A stretch of DNA of 5,831 nucleotides from Chamaesiphon sp. (GTDB taxonomy: Bacteria; Cyanobacteriota; Cyanobacteriia; Cyanobacteriales; Chamaesiphonaceae): NCBI GenBank assembly GCA_026785875.1, contig JAJAZF010000328.1:1-5831 (forward strand), written 5' to 3'. A program made the position numbers and the translations under genes. This document shows positions 1 to 5,525 of this stretch, piece by piece. Every line of letters starts with the position of its first letter. Within the stretch, counting starts at the first letter, position 1. The notes below the pieces were generated by a model. That model was not told where the DNA came from. It did no database searches and saw nothing but the letters and a program-made list of their open reading frames with translations.

Positions 1-126
1 AAACACGCCCCCCCTCCGGTTAATAAAAAAATCCTCGTTAATGTCTTTAGTCCCCCCCCTATAAAACGCGGGCATAATTAAAAAACGCCCCCCGGCGCGC
101 ACTTAAAAAATCCCCCGCCCCGGCGG
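1..126. repeat. Low-complexity stretch of alternating A-runs and C-runs
   Basis: The stretch alternates C-runs (7 at 8-14, 8 at 52-59, 6 at 88-93, 5 at 112-116, 4 at 118-121) with A-runs. The octamer TTAAAAAA occurs at 78-85 and again at 103-110, 25 bp apart, each followed by a C-run and then GGCG. TTAAT is also repeated at 20 and 38. No frame gives recognisable protein. Read on the minus strand it is a series of G-runs separated by T-runs, which could form G-quadruplexes or weak stem plus T-tract terminators (for example CGCC-GGGG-GGCG followed by six T). It may be a degenerate tandem repeat or a poor-quality sequence end; the sequence alone cannot decide. Confidence 0.6.
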
Positions 127-140
127 ACTTCGCATCACTA

Positions 141-161
141 GCTGCGACTTCAGTCGTCAGC
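141..161 (+). other. Stem-loop just upstream of the receiver domain
   Basis: The stem is GCTG-CGAC, loop TTCA, then GTCG, one bulged T, and CAGC: eight base pairs. It lies about 20 bp before the TTG at 181. It could be a leader hairpin, or simply part of a coding region if the reading frame once extended upstream. Function unknown. Confidence 0.4.
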
Positions 162-180
162 AGTTCTTAACCGAGAGGTA

Positions 181-567
181 TTGGATCCGATTTTAGTCAT
201 CGACGACTCCAGCACCGTGCGGCGTTACGTAGCTGTAATGCTAGAAAAAGCAGGTTATCGAGTCGAACAAGCCAAAGATGGACAAGAAGCAGTGGAAAAA
301 CTCTTTGGTGGTTTAGTAGTGCAAGCCGTCCTCTGCGATGTCGAAATGCCACGTCTGGATGGATATGGAGTGCTGGAAGCATTGCGATCGCATGAGACTT
401 TTGAAGATCTCCCGATCGTGATGCTCACCTCGCGCAGCAGCGACAAACATCGCCAGTTAGCAATGAATTTAGGCACTTCCGCTTACTTCTCTAAACCCTA
501 CAGCGAATCAGATCTGTTGGCATTTCTGCATTCTTCGCTCGAACTGTCGGCAATGGGGGTTGAGTAG
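181..567 (+). CDS. CheY-like receiver (REC) domain protein, probable remnant of a CheA-type hybrid kinase
   Basis: A single receiver domain of 128 residues. The sequence shows the acidic pair D8-D9, the phospho-acceptor D53 in CDVEMPRLDG, the switch threonine T83 in MLTSR, and K105 in FSKPY. All conserved receiver positions are intact, so the domain should be able to accept phosphate from a histidine kinase in the cytoplasm. No output domain follows. From family knowledge, the wording EKAGYRVEQAKDGQEA, MPRLDGYG and HRQLAMNLG..AYFSKPY is typical of the C-terminal REC of cyanobacterial CheA/PilL-type hybrid kinases rather than of stand-alone CheY. The start is doubtful: TTG at 181 has GAGAGG only two bases away, and the frame is open back to 142 (stop TAG at 139-141), reading SSAVLNREVLDP, which resembles a linker. 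GTG at 217 would delete the acidic pair. It is either a short TTG-started regulator or the 3' end of a broken kinase gene. No partner kinase is visible. Confidence 0.8.
   Translation: MDPILVIDDSSTVRRYVAVMLEKAGYRVEQAKDGQEAVEKLFGGLVVQAVLCDVEMPRLDGYGVLEALRSHETFEDLPIVMLTSRSSDKHRQLAMNLGTSAYFSKPYSESDLLAFLHSSLELSAMGVE
384..391. repeat. HIP1 octamer GCGATCGC
   Basis: Exact palindromic octamer within the receiver gene. HIP1 is strongly over-represented in many cyanobacterial genomes, so this supports the taxonomic call. Confidence 0.8.
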
Positions 568-595
568 GGGCAAACGCAGAATTTGGGTGCGATTC

Positions 596-603
596 GCGAT
601 CGC
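596..603. repeat. HIP1 octamer GCGATCGC
   Basis: Exact copy, extended to a 10-bp palindrome CGCGATCGCG at 595-604, just downstream of the receiver gene. Confidence 0.8.
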
Positions 604-786
604 GCCTCCTCGACCGATTTTTGAATTCGCCAACGGTATCCGTATCTCTGCTCGACCTCATGGTGAGTGGAGATCTTGGAAGATTCAGGCACTTGCTACC
701 AAACTGGAATTGTCGTGTTAAGCTTACCGCTAGTGCTTAATGGGATAAATAAGCATACTATTCCACCATTTTCCTGTTTTTTCAAT

Positions 787-805
787 GGTGCCGCTCTTTG
801 GCACC
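787..805 (+). other. Perfect 6-bp stem-loop GGTGCC/GGCACC
   Basis: GGTGCC, loop GCTCTTT, GGCACC. A T-rich stretch precedes it on the + strand, but no T-tract follows on either strand, so it is not a standard intrinsic terminator. It could be an operator or part of the katG 5' region; role unknown. Confidence 0.4.
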
Positions 806-937
806 TCAGCACCCGAACCTTACTCTATGATGGGATATAGGATTAAGTGGCTTCCAATGTGAATGCTCCCAGAAGTCATTTTCACGACGAACTGCAAACG
901 ATAACTATGCCTAGAGAACTTTGTGGGCAAACTTTAG

Positions 938-950
938 ATCGTTTAACGAT
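938..950. promoter_or_regulatory. 13-bp palindrome ATCGTT-T-AACGAT upstream of katG
   Basis: Perfect inverted repeat with 6-bp arms and one central base, about 100 bp before the katG start. Its position suits an operator for a dimeric regulator of katG. It does not resemble the AT-rich PerR/Fur box I would expect for a peroxide regulator, so the binding protein is unknown. Confidence 0.35.
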
Positions 951-965
951 TGCAAAACTCTAGCT

Positions 966-1052
966 ATGAAGACACTCGTCGCTCAAACCGCCGCAAATGG
1001 CGGTGCTCGTTGCAGCTTGACTAACGAAAACTATTACAAAGGATTGGACTGA
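966..1052 (+). CDS. Possible 28-residue leader peptide abutting katG
   Basis: ATG at 966 opens a 28-codon frame beginning MKTLVAQTAANGGARCSLT. It ends in TGA at 1050-1052, directly followed by the katG ATG at 1053. It is in the same frame as katG, so only this stop separates the two. The katG Shine-Dalgarno lies inside the last codons of the small ORF, so any ribosome translating it would finish on the katG start and could couple or regulate katG translation. No good Shine-Dalgarno is visible before the 966 ATG, and the peptide resembles nothing I know. It may be a real leader ORF or chance. Confidence 0.3.
   Translation: MKTLVAQTAANGGARCSLTNENYYKGLD
987..1004 (+). other. Perfect leader hairpin ACCGCC/GGCGGT
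   Basis: ACCGCC, loop GCAAAT, GGCGGT, inside the small leader ORF and about 50 bp before the katG start. No T-tract follows, so it is not a terminator. It could affect mRNA stability or translation of the leader; role inferred only from position. Confidence 0.45.
1038..1043 (+). promoter_or_regulatory. katG ribosome binding site AAAGGA
   Basis: AAAGGA ends nine bases before the ATG at 1053, a normal spacing, and supports that start. Confidence 0.7.
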
Positions 1053-3365
1053 ATGAATAATAACCCTCCCACTACTCCGGCACAATGTCCCTTCCGTGGC
1101 ACCCGCGTTGGCGGTGCCCTCGGCTCTAAGCCGCAAGTTGATGACTGGTGGCCGAACCGACTTCAGGTCGAGCTGCTGCACCAAAACTCGCCCCAGGCTA
1201 ATCCCCTGCGCGATTTTGATTCCCAGCAAGCGTTCGAGCAGATTGACTTTGAACAGTTAAAAAACGACATCAAAACGCTGCTCAAGGATTCACAGGACTG
1301 GTGGCCAGCCGACTATGGCAACTATGGGCCTCAGATGGTGCGGATGGCGTGGCACGCCGCAGGCACCTACCGGATTGCGGACGGTCGTGGCGGAGCAGCT
1401 CAGGGTATGCAACGTTTCGCACCGATCGATTCGTGGTGGGATAACGGGAATACAGATAAATCACGACGGCTACTCTGGCCGATCAAGCAGAAGTATGGCG
1501 CAGCACTGAGCTGGGCCGATCTGATGATGCTGACTGGCAACTGTGCGCTTGAGATCATGGGTTTGAAGACCTTCGGCTTTGGTGGCGGTCGCATTGATGC
1601 TTGGGAGCCGGATCGCGCTACCTACTGGGGTCCTGAGTTCTGGAACGGAAATCCGATCGACGATGCTAATCAGCAATCCAAGGAAGAAGTGGGTCATCCC
1701 GATGAGATGGTCACTCGTACGATCCGGTGGGTTGGTAAGCCGGATGAAGAATACTACGACCTCGAAAACCCGCTAGCGGCTTCGCACCAAGCGTTAATTT
1801 ACGTCAATCCAGAGGGGCCAAACGGTGAAGGCGATCCCTATGGCTCGGCGCGTGACATTCGCGAGACGTTTGCACGGATGGCGATGAAGGACGAGGAAAC
1901 GGTTGCGCTGATTGCAGGCGGTCATGCCTTCGGCAAAAGTCACGGGATGGTTTCACCGGATAAGATCGGCCCAGCACCAGAAGGCGCGCCGATTCAGGCA
2001 ATGGGCATGGGGTGGCAGAATCCTGAAGGCACTGGATTTGCCGAGTATACGATGACCAACGGCATCGAAGGATCTTGGACACCAAATCCGACCCAGTGGG
2101 ACAACAGTTACCTCATAAATCTGTTTAAATACGACTGGGAGCAAATCAAAAGTCCCGTAGGTGCTATTCAGTGGACACCGAGTAATTCGGATGCGCCGAA
2201 AACGCCGGACGCTCACCGACCGGGCGTTGAGCACGCATTAATGATGATGACTTCGGACATTGCCTTGAAGGTCGATCCGGCTTATCACGAGATCTGTCAG
2301 CACTTTTTGAACGACTTCGACTACTTCAGCGATGTGTTCGCGCGCGCTTGGTACAAGCTGACTCATCGGGATATGGGGCCGAAAACGCGCTATCTTGGCC
2401 CGGAAGTCGCGGACGAAGATCTAATCTGGCAAGATCCGATTCCGGTGCTCGACCATGATGTCGTTGATGCCGCCGATATCGACTCTCTCAAGAGCAAGAT
2501 TTTGGCGAGTGGTCTCTCTGTTTCGGCACTCGTATCCGCCGCTTGGTCATCGGCATCGACCTACCGCAACTCCGACAAGCGCGGCGGCGCAAATGGGGCG
2601 CACGTTCGACTAGATCCCCAGAAAAGTTGGGAAATGAATCGCCCGCAGGAACTTGGCGAGGTGCTAGCGACCCTCGATCGCCTTCAGGCGGACTTTAACG
2701 GCGCACAGTCAGGTAATAAAAAGATTTCAGTGGCGGATCTCATTGTCCTCGGCGGCTGCGCTGCTGTCGAGCAGGCAGCGCAAGCTGCCGGAATTGCCGT
2801 TACTGTCCCATTCACGCCAGGTCGGATGGATGCAATTCAGGATCTAGTGGATGTTGAAAGCTTTGAATGGTTGAAGCCAGTCTCGGACGGTTTCCGAAAC
2901 TACCACAACGAAGCTGTTGGTTATAAGGTGAAGCCGGAGCGGATCTTCCTCGATCGAGCACAACTCCTGACGCTGAATGCGCCTGAGTGGACGGTTCTAG
3001 TCGGCGGACTGCGCGCCCTCGACCAAAATTGGGATCGTTCACAGCACGGTGTCTTCACCGATCGGCCTGGTGTCTTGACCAATGACTTTTTCCGCGTACT
3101 GACCAGTATGGACTATGAGTGGAAGCCAGTTGACAATCGCGAGCAGCTCTTTGACATCTGCGATCGCCAAACGGGCGAAGTGAAGTTCACGGCGACTCGC
3201 TGCGATCTGATCTTTGGGTCGAACGCCGAGCTGCGCCAGGTGGCTGAAGTCTACGGTGCTAATGACGGTCACGAGCGGATGGTCAAGGACTTTGTGGCGG
3301 CTTGGAATAAGGTGATGATGCTCGATCGCTTCGACATTGGTGCTGGATCTACTAAAGAAGGATAG
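1053..3365 (+). CDS. katG: Bifunctional catalase-peroxidase KatG
   Basis: A cytoplasmic haem enzyme that disproportionates hydrogen peroxide and also acts as a peroxidase. It is complete at 770 residues, with no signal peptide. The N-terminal peroxidase domain (about 50-450) has the distal triad R97, W100, H101 in MVRMAWH, D130, the proximal haem ligand H291 in GGHAFGK, proximal W342, D402 and the switch arginine R439 in HRDMGP. The Met-Tyr-Trp adduct needed for catalase activity is present as W100, Y250 and M276, with the usual 26-residue Tyr-Met spacing. The second, haem-free domain (about 470-770) is full length. Two features differ from the M. tuberculosis enzyme: the loop between YWGPE (191) and DLENP (236) is about 27 residues longer, and the position of Ser315 is Asn336 (TNGIEGSW). 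The start has a good Shine-Dalgarno nine bases upstream. The gene appears monocistronic, with facing genes downstream. The family call is essentially certain. Confidence 0.98.
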   Translation: MNNNPPTTPAQCPFRGTRVGGALGSKPQVDDWWPNRLQVELLHQNSPQANPLRDFDSQQAFEQIDFEQLKNDIKTLLKDSQDWWPADYGNYGPQMVRMAWHAAGTYRIADGRGGAAQGMQRFAPIDSWWDNGNTDKSRRLLWPIKQKYGAALSWADLMMLTGNCALEIMGLKTFGFGGGRIDAWEPDRATYWGPEFWNGNPIDDANQQSKEEVGHPDEMVTRTIRWVGKPDEEYYDLENPLAASHQALIYVNPEGPNGEGDPYGSARDIRETFARMAMKDEETVALIAGGHAFGKSHGMVSPDKIGPAPEGAPIQAMGMGWQNPEGTGFAEYTMTNGIEGSWTPNPTQWDNSYLINLFKYDWEQIKSPVGAIQWTPSNSDAPKTPDAHRPGVEHALMMMTSDIALKVDPAYHEICQHFLNDFDYFSDVFARAWYKLTHRDMGPKTRYLGPEVADEDLIWQDPIPVLDHDVVDAADIDSLKSKILASGLSVSALVSAAWSSASTYRNSDKRGGANGAHVRLDPQKSWEMNRPQELGEVLATLDRLQADFNGAQSGNKKISVADLIVLGGCAAVEQAAQAAGIAVTVPFTPGRMDAIQDLVDVESFEWLKPVSDGFRNYHNEAVGYKVKPERIFLDRAQLLTLNAPEWTVLVGGLRALDQNWDRSQHGVFTDRPGVLTNDFFRVLTSMDYEWKPVDNREQLFDICDRQTGEVKFTATRCDLIFGSNAELRQVAEVYGANDGHERMVKDFVAAWNKVMMLDRFDIGAGSTKEG
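3160..3167. repeat. HIP1 octamer GCGATCGC
   Basis: Exact copy inside the 3' part of katG, which argues that katG has been resident in a HIP1-rich genome for some time. No exact HIP1 copy was seen to the right of this point. Confidence 0.75.
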
Positions 3366-3382
3366 TCCGAACGAGGGTGACA

Positions 3383-3512
3383 CTTTAGATCGGCTCTTAA
3401 AGCTTATAACCCAAGCTCAACAGATTTTGCCGAAATCCGGCAACCGATCGAAGTGTTACCCTATTTTACGTGAGATCGGGTTGAGCCGAAGCCCATTAAG
3501 AGACATCTAAAG
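3383..3512. repeat. 130-bp imperfect foldback, MITE-like or long 3' structure
   Basis: The two arms match in reverse complement in three ordered blocks: CTTTAGAT (3383-3390) with ATCTAAAG (3505-3512), CTCTTAA (3394-3400) with TTAAGAG (3496-3502), and GCTCAAC (3415-3421) with GTTGAGC (3480-3486). Nested inside are TTGCCG/CGGCAA (3427-3443) and CCGATC/GATCGG (3444-3479). The whole could fold into a branched hairpin starting 18 bp after the katG stop. No target-site duplication is visible at the ends and there is no coding capacity. It may be a small non-autonomous mobile repeat, or a structured katG 3' end. Confidence 0.5.
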
Positions 3513-3678
3513 AGAAAATAATCCTACAATACCAATGTGGCAAAAACAGCCTAACGCGCCAAATTTGGATGTTTAGCCAATTCAGTCATCAAATTACTTT
3601 GAGGGTAGGATCGATTACCTCCGGTAGGCTGCGCCAACGAATACCTCAATGATGTTCCTTTTGCCTAGACTTTTAGGG

Positions 3679-3705
3679 AGTGCAGAAAGTATGGGTTTCT
3701 GCACT
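3679..3705 (-). terminator. Perfect 10-bp stem-loop downstream of mqsA
   Basis: AGTGCAGAAA, loop GTATGGG, TTTCTGCACT. It begins 17 bp past the mqsA stop codon on the minus strand, where a terminator is expected. The base of the stem is not followed by a T-tract on either strand, so termination would be non-canonical; it may instead protect the 3' end of the mRNA. Confidence 0.5.
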
Positions 3706-3722
3706 GTTGCTCATCTCAACAA

Positions 3723-4124
3723 TTACTCGGCTTTAATTTCGACGAGTAAATCGGGATGCCGATCCAGTAATTGAAACAATCGCACCAATGATAACGGTGG
3801 CTTAGTCTTGCCTGTTTCATAACGCGAAAAAGCATTAACACCACCACCAAATAACCGACTGGCCTCTTGCTGGTCGAGAGCAAGTTTTTTCCGAGTTCTC
3901 GCAATAAAATTCGGATCGACAATCGATGCGTTAACCTGCTTGTTGAATTCCAACATCGCAGCACTTACCCGTACAGATTCTTCCGCACTAAGAACCACCT
4001 CCCCACAAGCGGCGCAAAAGTCTCCCTTAATATTGGGAATGCTAGTAGATTCATTTTTATATGTATAGGGTAAATCGCGAATATCGTTCACTAATTCTGC
4101 CATCACACAAGCTGGACATTTCAT
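3723..4124 (-). CDS. mqsA: MqsA antitoxin, zinc-finger and HTH (YgiT/MqsA family)
   Basis: Antitoxin of the MqsRA type II system: it binds and neutralises the MqsR ribonuclease and represses its own operon. Starting at ATG 4124 the protein has 133 residues and matches E. coli MqsA closely. The zinc-binding cysteines fall at 3, 6, 37 and 40, and the DNA-contacting N97 and R101 in FGGGVNAFSRYE at the same numbers as in E. coli. The N-terminal zinc domain (1 to about 67) binds toxin and the C-terminal HTH (about 70-133) binds DNA. A GTG six bases upstream (4130) is also open, but AAGGA sits nine bases before the ATG and only three before the GTG, and the ATG restores the family's MKCPxC start. 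The ATG lies two bases after the mqsR stop, so the genes are probably co-transcribed and translationally coupled. All key residues are intact. Confidence 0.97.
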   Translation of the reverse strand: MKCPACVMAELVNDIRDLPYTYKNESTSIPNIKGDFCAACGEVVLSAEESVRVSAAMLEFNKQVNASIVDPNFIARTRKKLALDQQEASRLFGGGVNAFSRYETGKTKPPLSLVRLFQLLDRHPDLLVEIKAE

Positions 4125-4126
4125 AT

Positions 4127-4423
4127 TCACAATTCCTTAAAAGAAACGATTAGTACATGTTCAATTACCGTTAGTTTGAGATAAACATCACCCGCTGATG
4201 TGTTCCGTCGATATACATCCTGCCAAATTTTGTTGTCTGCATAAGTTGTCATGCTTTTGTAGAAATCTGACGCTGTTAGTGCCAACACTACTTCTAGCAT
4301 CTGGGCAAAATCAAATCCTAATGCCGCCCCACCTGCCAAAGCCGATCCGGTCGAACGCATCTTCCCCGCGCTAATCAGCTCGATGACAATGGATAAATTG
4401 TAGTGGGGGCTTTTTTTGTCCAT
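4127..4423 (-). CDS. mqsR: MqsR toxin, ribosome-independent mRNA interferase
   Basis: Toxin of the MqsRA pair, a RelE-fold ribonuclease. The E. coli homologue cuts mRNA mainly at GCU, slows growth and is linked to stress tolerance and persistence. The protein here is 98 residues, the same length as E. coli MqsR, and keeps the catalytic residues K56, Q68 and Y81 at identical positions. Highly similar blocks are SDFYKSMTTYADNKIWQDVY (53-71 region) and the C-terminus LIVSFKE. The start MDKKSPH corresponds to MEKRTPH in E. coli. GGGAG lies immediately before the ATG, which is closer than ideal. Toxin-first order followed by mqsA is normal for this family and unlike most type II systems. A predicted MqsA operator lies 10 bp upstream. 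Nothing suggests inactivation. Confidence 0.97.
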   Translation of the reverse strand: MDKKSPHYNLSIVIELISAGKMRSTGSALAGGAALGFDFAQMLEVVLALTASDFYKSMTTYADNKIWQDVYRRNTSAGDVYLKLTVIEHVLIVSFKEL

Positions 4424-4432
4424 CTCCCGATC

Positions 4433-4449
4433 TTAACCTACTTGGTTAA
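4433..4449. promoter_or_regulatory. Candidate MqsA operator upstream of mqsR
   Basis: TTAACC-TACTT-GGTTAA is a perfect 6-bp inverted repeat ending 10 bp before the mqsR start. The MqsA site known from E. coli is AACCT-N(2-4)-AGGTT. Here AACCT-ACT-TGGTT (4435-4447) fits with three central bases and one mismatch. Position and sequence both suggest autorepression. Confidence 0.65.
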
Positions 4450-4468
4450 TTCAAGCCAGCAATCGGCT

Positions 4469-4496
4469 AGTAATGGAAACGCCCGTTTTCATTACT
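4469..4496. promoter_or_regulatory. Long near-perfect palindrome in the mqsR upstream region
   Basis: Arms of about 13 bp (left AGTAATGGAAACG, right CGTTTTCATTACT) surround a two-base centre, with one mismatch. It lies 20 bp beyond the MqsA-like site. It may be a second operator, an RNA hairpin, or part of a repeat; its sequence is unlike the AACCT/AGGTT site. Confidence 0.45.
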
Positions 4497-4503
4497 TACA
4501 AAA

Positions 4504-4524
4504 CGGCGGATTTTCCTCACGCCG
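4504..4524. other. Short stem CGGCG/CGCCG
   Basis: CGGCG at 4504-4508 pairs with CGCCG at 4520-4524 across an 11-base loop. Weak alone, but it belongs to a run of four inverted repeats between mqsR and the actin-like gene. Confidence 0.25.
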
Positions 4525-4539
4525 CAACACCATCGGATG

Positions 4540-4558
4540 AGTAACGAAAATCGTTACT
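4540..4558 (-). terminator. 8-bp stem-loop directly after the actin-like gene
   Basis: AGTAACGA, loop AAA, TCGTTACT: a perfect stem three bases past the stop codon of the minus-strand actin-like gene. It is placed as a terminator but has no T-tract. The motif GTAACGA recurs at 4567-4573 in the last codons of that gene. Confidence 0.45.
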
Positions 4559-4561
4559 TTA

Positions 4562-5512
4562 TCAACGTAACGAATGCACTAGCACTGGAGGGCTAACGTT
4601 ATAGTTTGGTTTCTCGTTCGGGTCAGTTTCAAATGTCTCTGACCATAAAGCACAGACATCCGCAAATCTATCACGTAACTGAGGTTGAAGTGGATGATTT
4701 GATGGGTACATCCATCCCCCTTGAGGGAAAAATGCCTTGACTTTTTCCTTTGGTACGATCGTTAGAATTGGTTCGATGACTTTAAGAATTTCATTTTCAA
4801 ACATTGATGCACTACCACCCCCAAGTACAAATTCATCGATTTTGGGAAACTGAATTTCTAGCCATTGGATTACAGATCGACAATACGCCGACTTAGCTAA
4901 TTCGATCGCCTTAATCAACCGCTCTAGTTCATCAGCGCGAAGGTCAACTTTTTTTTGCAATAATAATCGATCGAGTACCTTAATGTCTTTGGAGATTAAA
5001 TATTGAGCAACAGTCTCAGTAATGTCTCGCTCGTGATATCCAGATGTGTTGCTTTGAACATCCTTCACCAACGTAGAAAAGCCCAGATCGGAAGTGCGAA
5101 AGCTACCAGGAGTTCCATTTAACACCTTAAAACAACTGAGATTCCGATGTCCCATCATCACCACACCAACAGATCGATCGCCTATATCTTTGCGGTTTGC
5201 CAAATAGTGCATGGCAAGCCCACCACCTTCAGGATGACAAATGAAAGATTTCAAGGCAACTCGGCATTTTCCAGAGGGACTGTCAAAGCTCAGTAATGCT
5301 TCTTTGAGATTTCTTCCTAATGCCTCGGAGTCTGCTAGTTCTCCAGGTGGTAAGAGACAGGACAAGACCAGATTAAATCTATTACCAATCGCACACTCTT
5401 GAGCAGCTACCCAAATTGCCGCCAGAATTCGCTCAATGGCATAGTTAGACTTGAGTTCGGTCAGGTTTGTATTGGCTCGAAACTCACATACAGCTAAACT
5501 CACATCTTGCAC
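4562..5512 (-). pseudogene. 5'-truncated ParM/StbA-like actin-family ATPase
   Basis: Resembles the cyanobacterial ParM/StbA actin-like ATPases, whose filaments move plasmid copies apart. Recognisable parts are NLTELKSNYAIERILAA (16-32), LLPPGE (53-58), CHPEGGGLAMHY (92-103), a phosphate-2-like strand VGVVMMGHRNLSCF (115-128) followed by SDLGFSTLVKDV (141-152), and an adenosine motif DEFVLGGGS (226-234). The N-terminal strand and phosphate-1 loop with its aspartate and glycines are missing, so the first subdomain is gone and the product should not bind ATP normally. Family-like sequence begins only at about residue 12. The first 11 residues (VQDVSLAVCEF) look like the read-through end of the adjacent insertion sequence, whose transposase stops 13 bp upstream. 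The only local start is GTG at 5512, without a Shine-Dalgarno, and the frame closes at TAG 5543-5545. I infer disruption by the IS. The body of the frame (316 codons) is undamaged, suggesting a recent event. The family assignment is from memory of sequence style. Confidence 0.65.
5480..5505. repeat. Direct repeat AAACTCACAT, probable IS end
   Basis: AAACTCACAT occurs at 5480-5489 and 5496-5505, 16 bp apart, between the transposase stop and the point where actin-like homology resumes. This is where the end of the insertion sequence should lie. The partner inverted repeat and target duplication are outside the window. Confidence 0.4.
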
Positions 5513-5525
5513 TAGAATATGAGTA

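Larger units (their letters stand above)
568..1052. other. 485-bp gap between the receiver gene and katG
   Basis: No convincing full-length gene lies here. The gap holds a HIP1 site, a perfect stem-loop at 787-805, a 13-bp palindrome at 938-950, and a 28-codon ORF with an internal hairpin at 966-1052, each listed separately. An open + frame ending at TAA 719-721 reads FANGIRISARPHGEWRSWK and could be a decayed gene end, but I do not recognise it. No clear -35/-10 pair and no PerR/Fur-type box were found by eye, so the katG promoter is not assigned. Confidence 0.6.
3366..3722. other. Convergent gap between katG and mqsA
   Basis: About 357 bp with no credible gene. The left third is a 130-bp foldback (3383-3512). 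The middle has short inverted repeats only: palindrome CCAAATTTGG at 3559-3568, and GAGGGTA/TACCTC at 3601-3621. The right end has a perfect 10-bp stem-loop (3679-3705). Transcription from both sides presumably ends here, but no hairpin with a T-tract was found. Confidence 0.6.

Noticed and set aside
498..692. Minus-strand 64-codon frame over the receiver gene end and gap
   Set aside because: It overlaps the receiver 3' end, has no ribosome site and no recognisable motif.
787..805. Stem-loop as an intrinsic terminator for the receiver gene
   Set aside because: No T-tract follows on either strand and it lies 220 bp after the receiver stop.
931..941. ACTTTAGATCG repeated at 931-941 and 3382-3392, flanking katG
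   Set aside because: An 11-base match between two places in nearly 6 kb is expected by chance, and the flanks do not extend the match.
2070..2085. Asn at the KatG Ser315 position as a loss-of-function mutation
   Set aside because: All catalytic residues are intact and the surrounding TNGIEGSW context looks natural for a KatG subgroup rather than a defect.
3039..3383. Open frame of 114 codons on the minus strand opposite the katG 3' end
   Set aside because: It lies wholly opposite highly conserved katG coding sequence, resembles no family and has no context of its own.
4125..4130. GTG at 4130 as the mqsA start
   Set aside because: The Shine-Dalgarno spacing is too short and the ATG at 4124 gives the family's conserved N-terminus and cysteine numbering.
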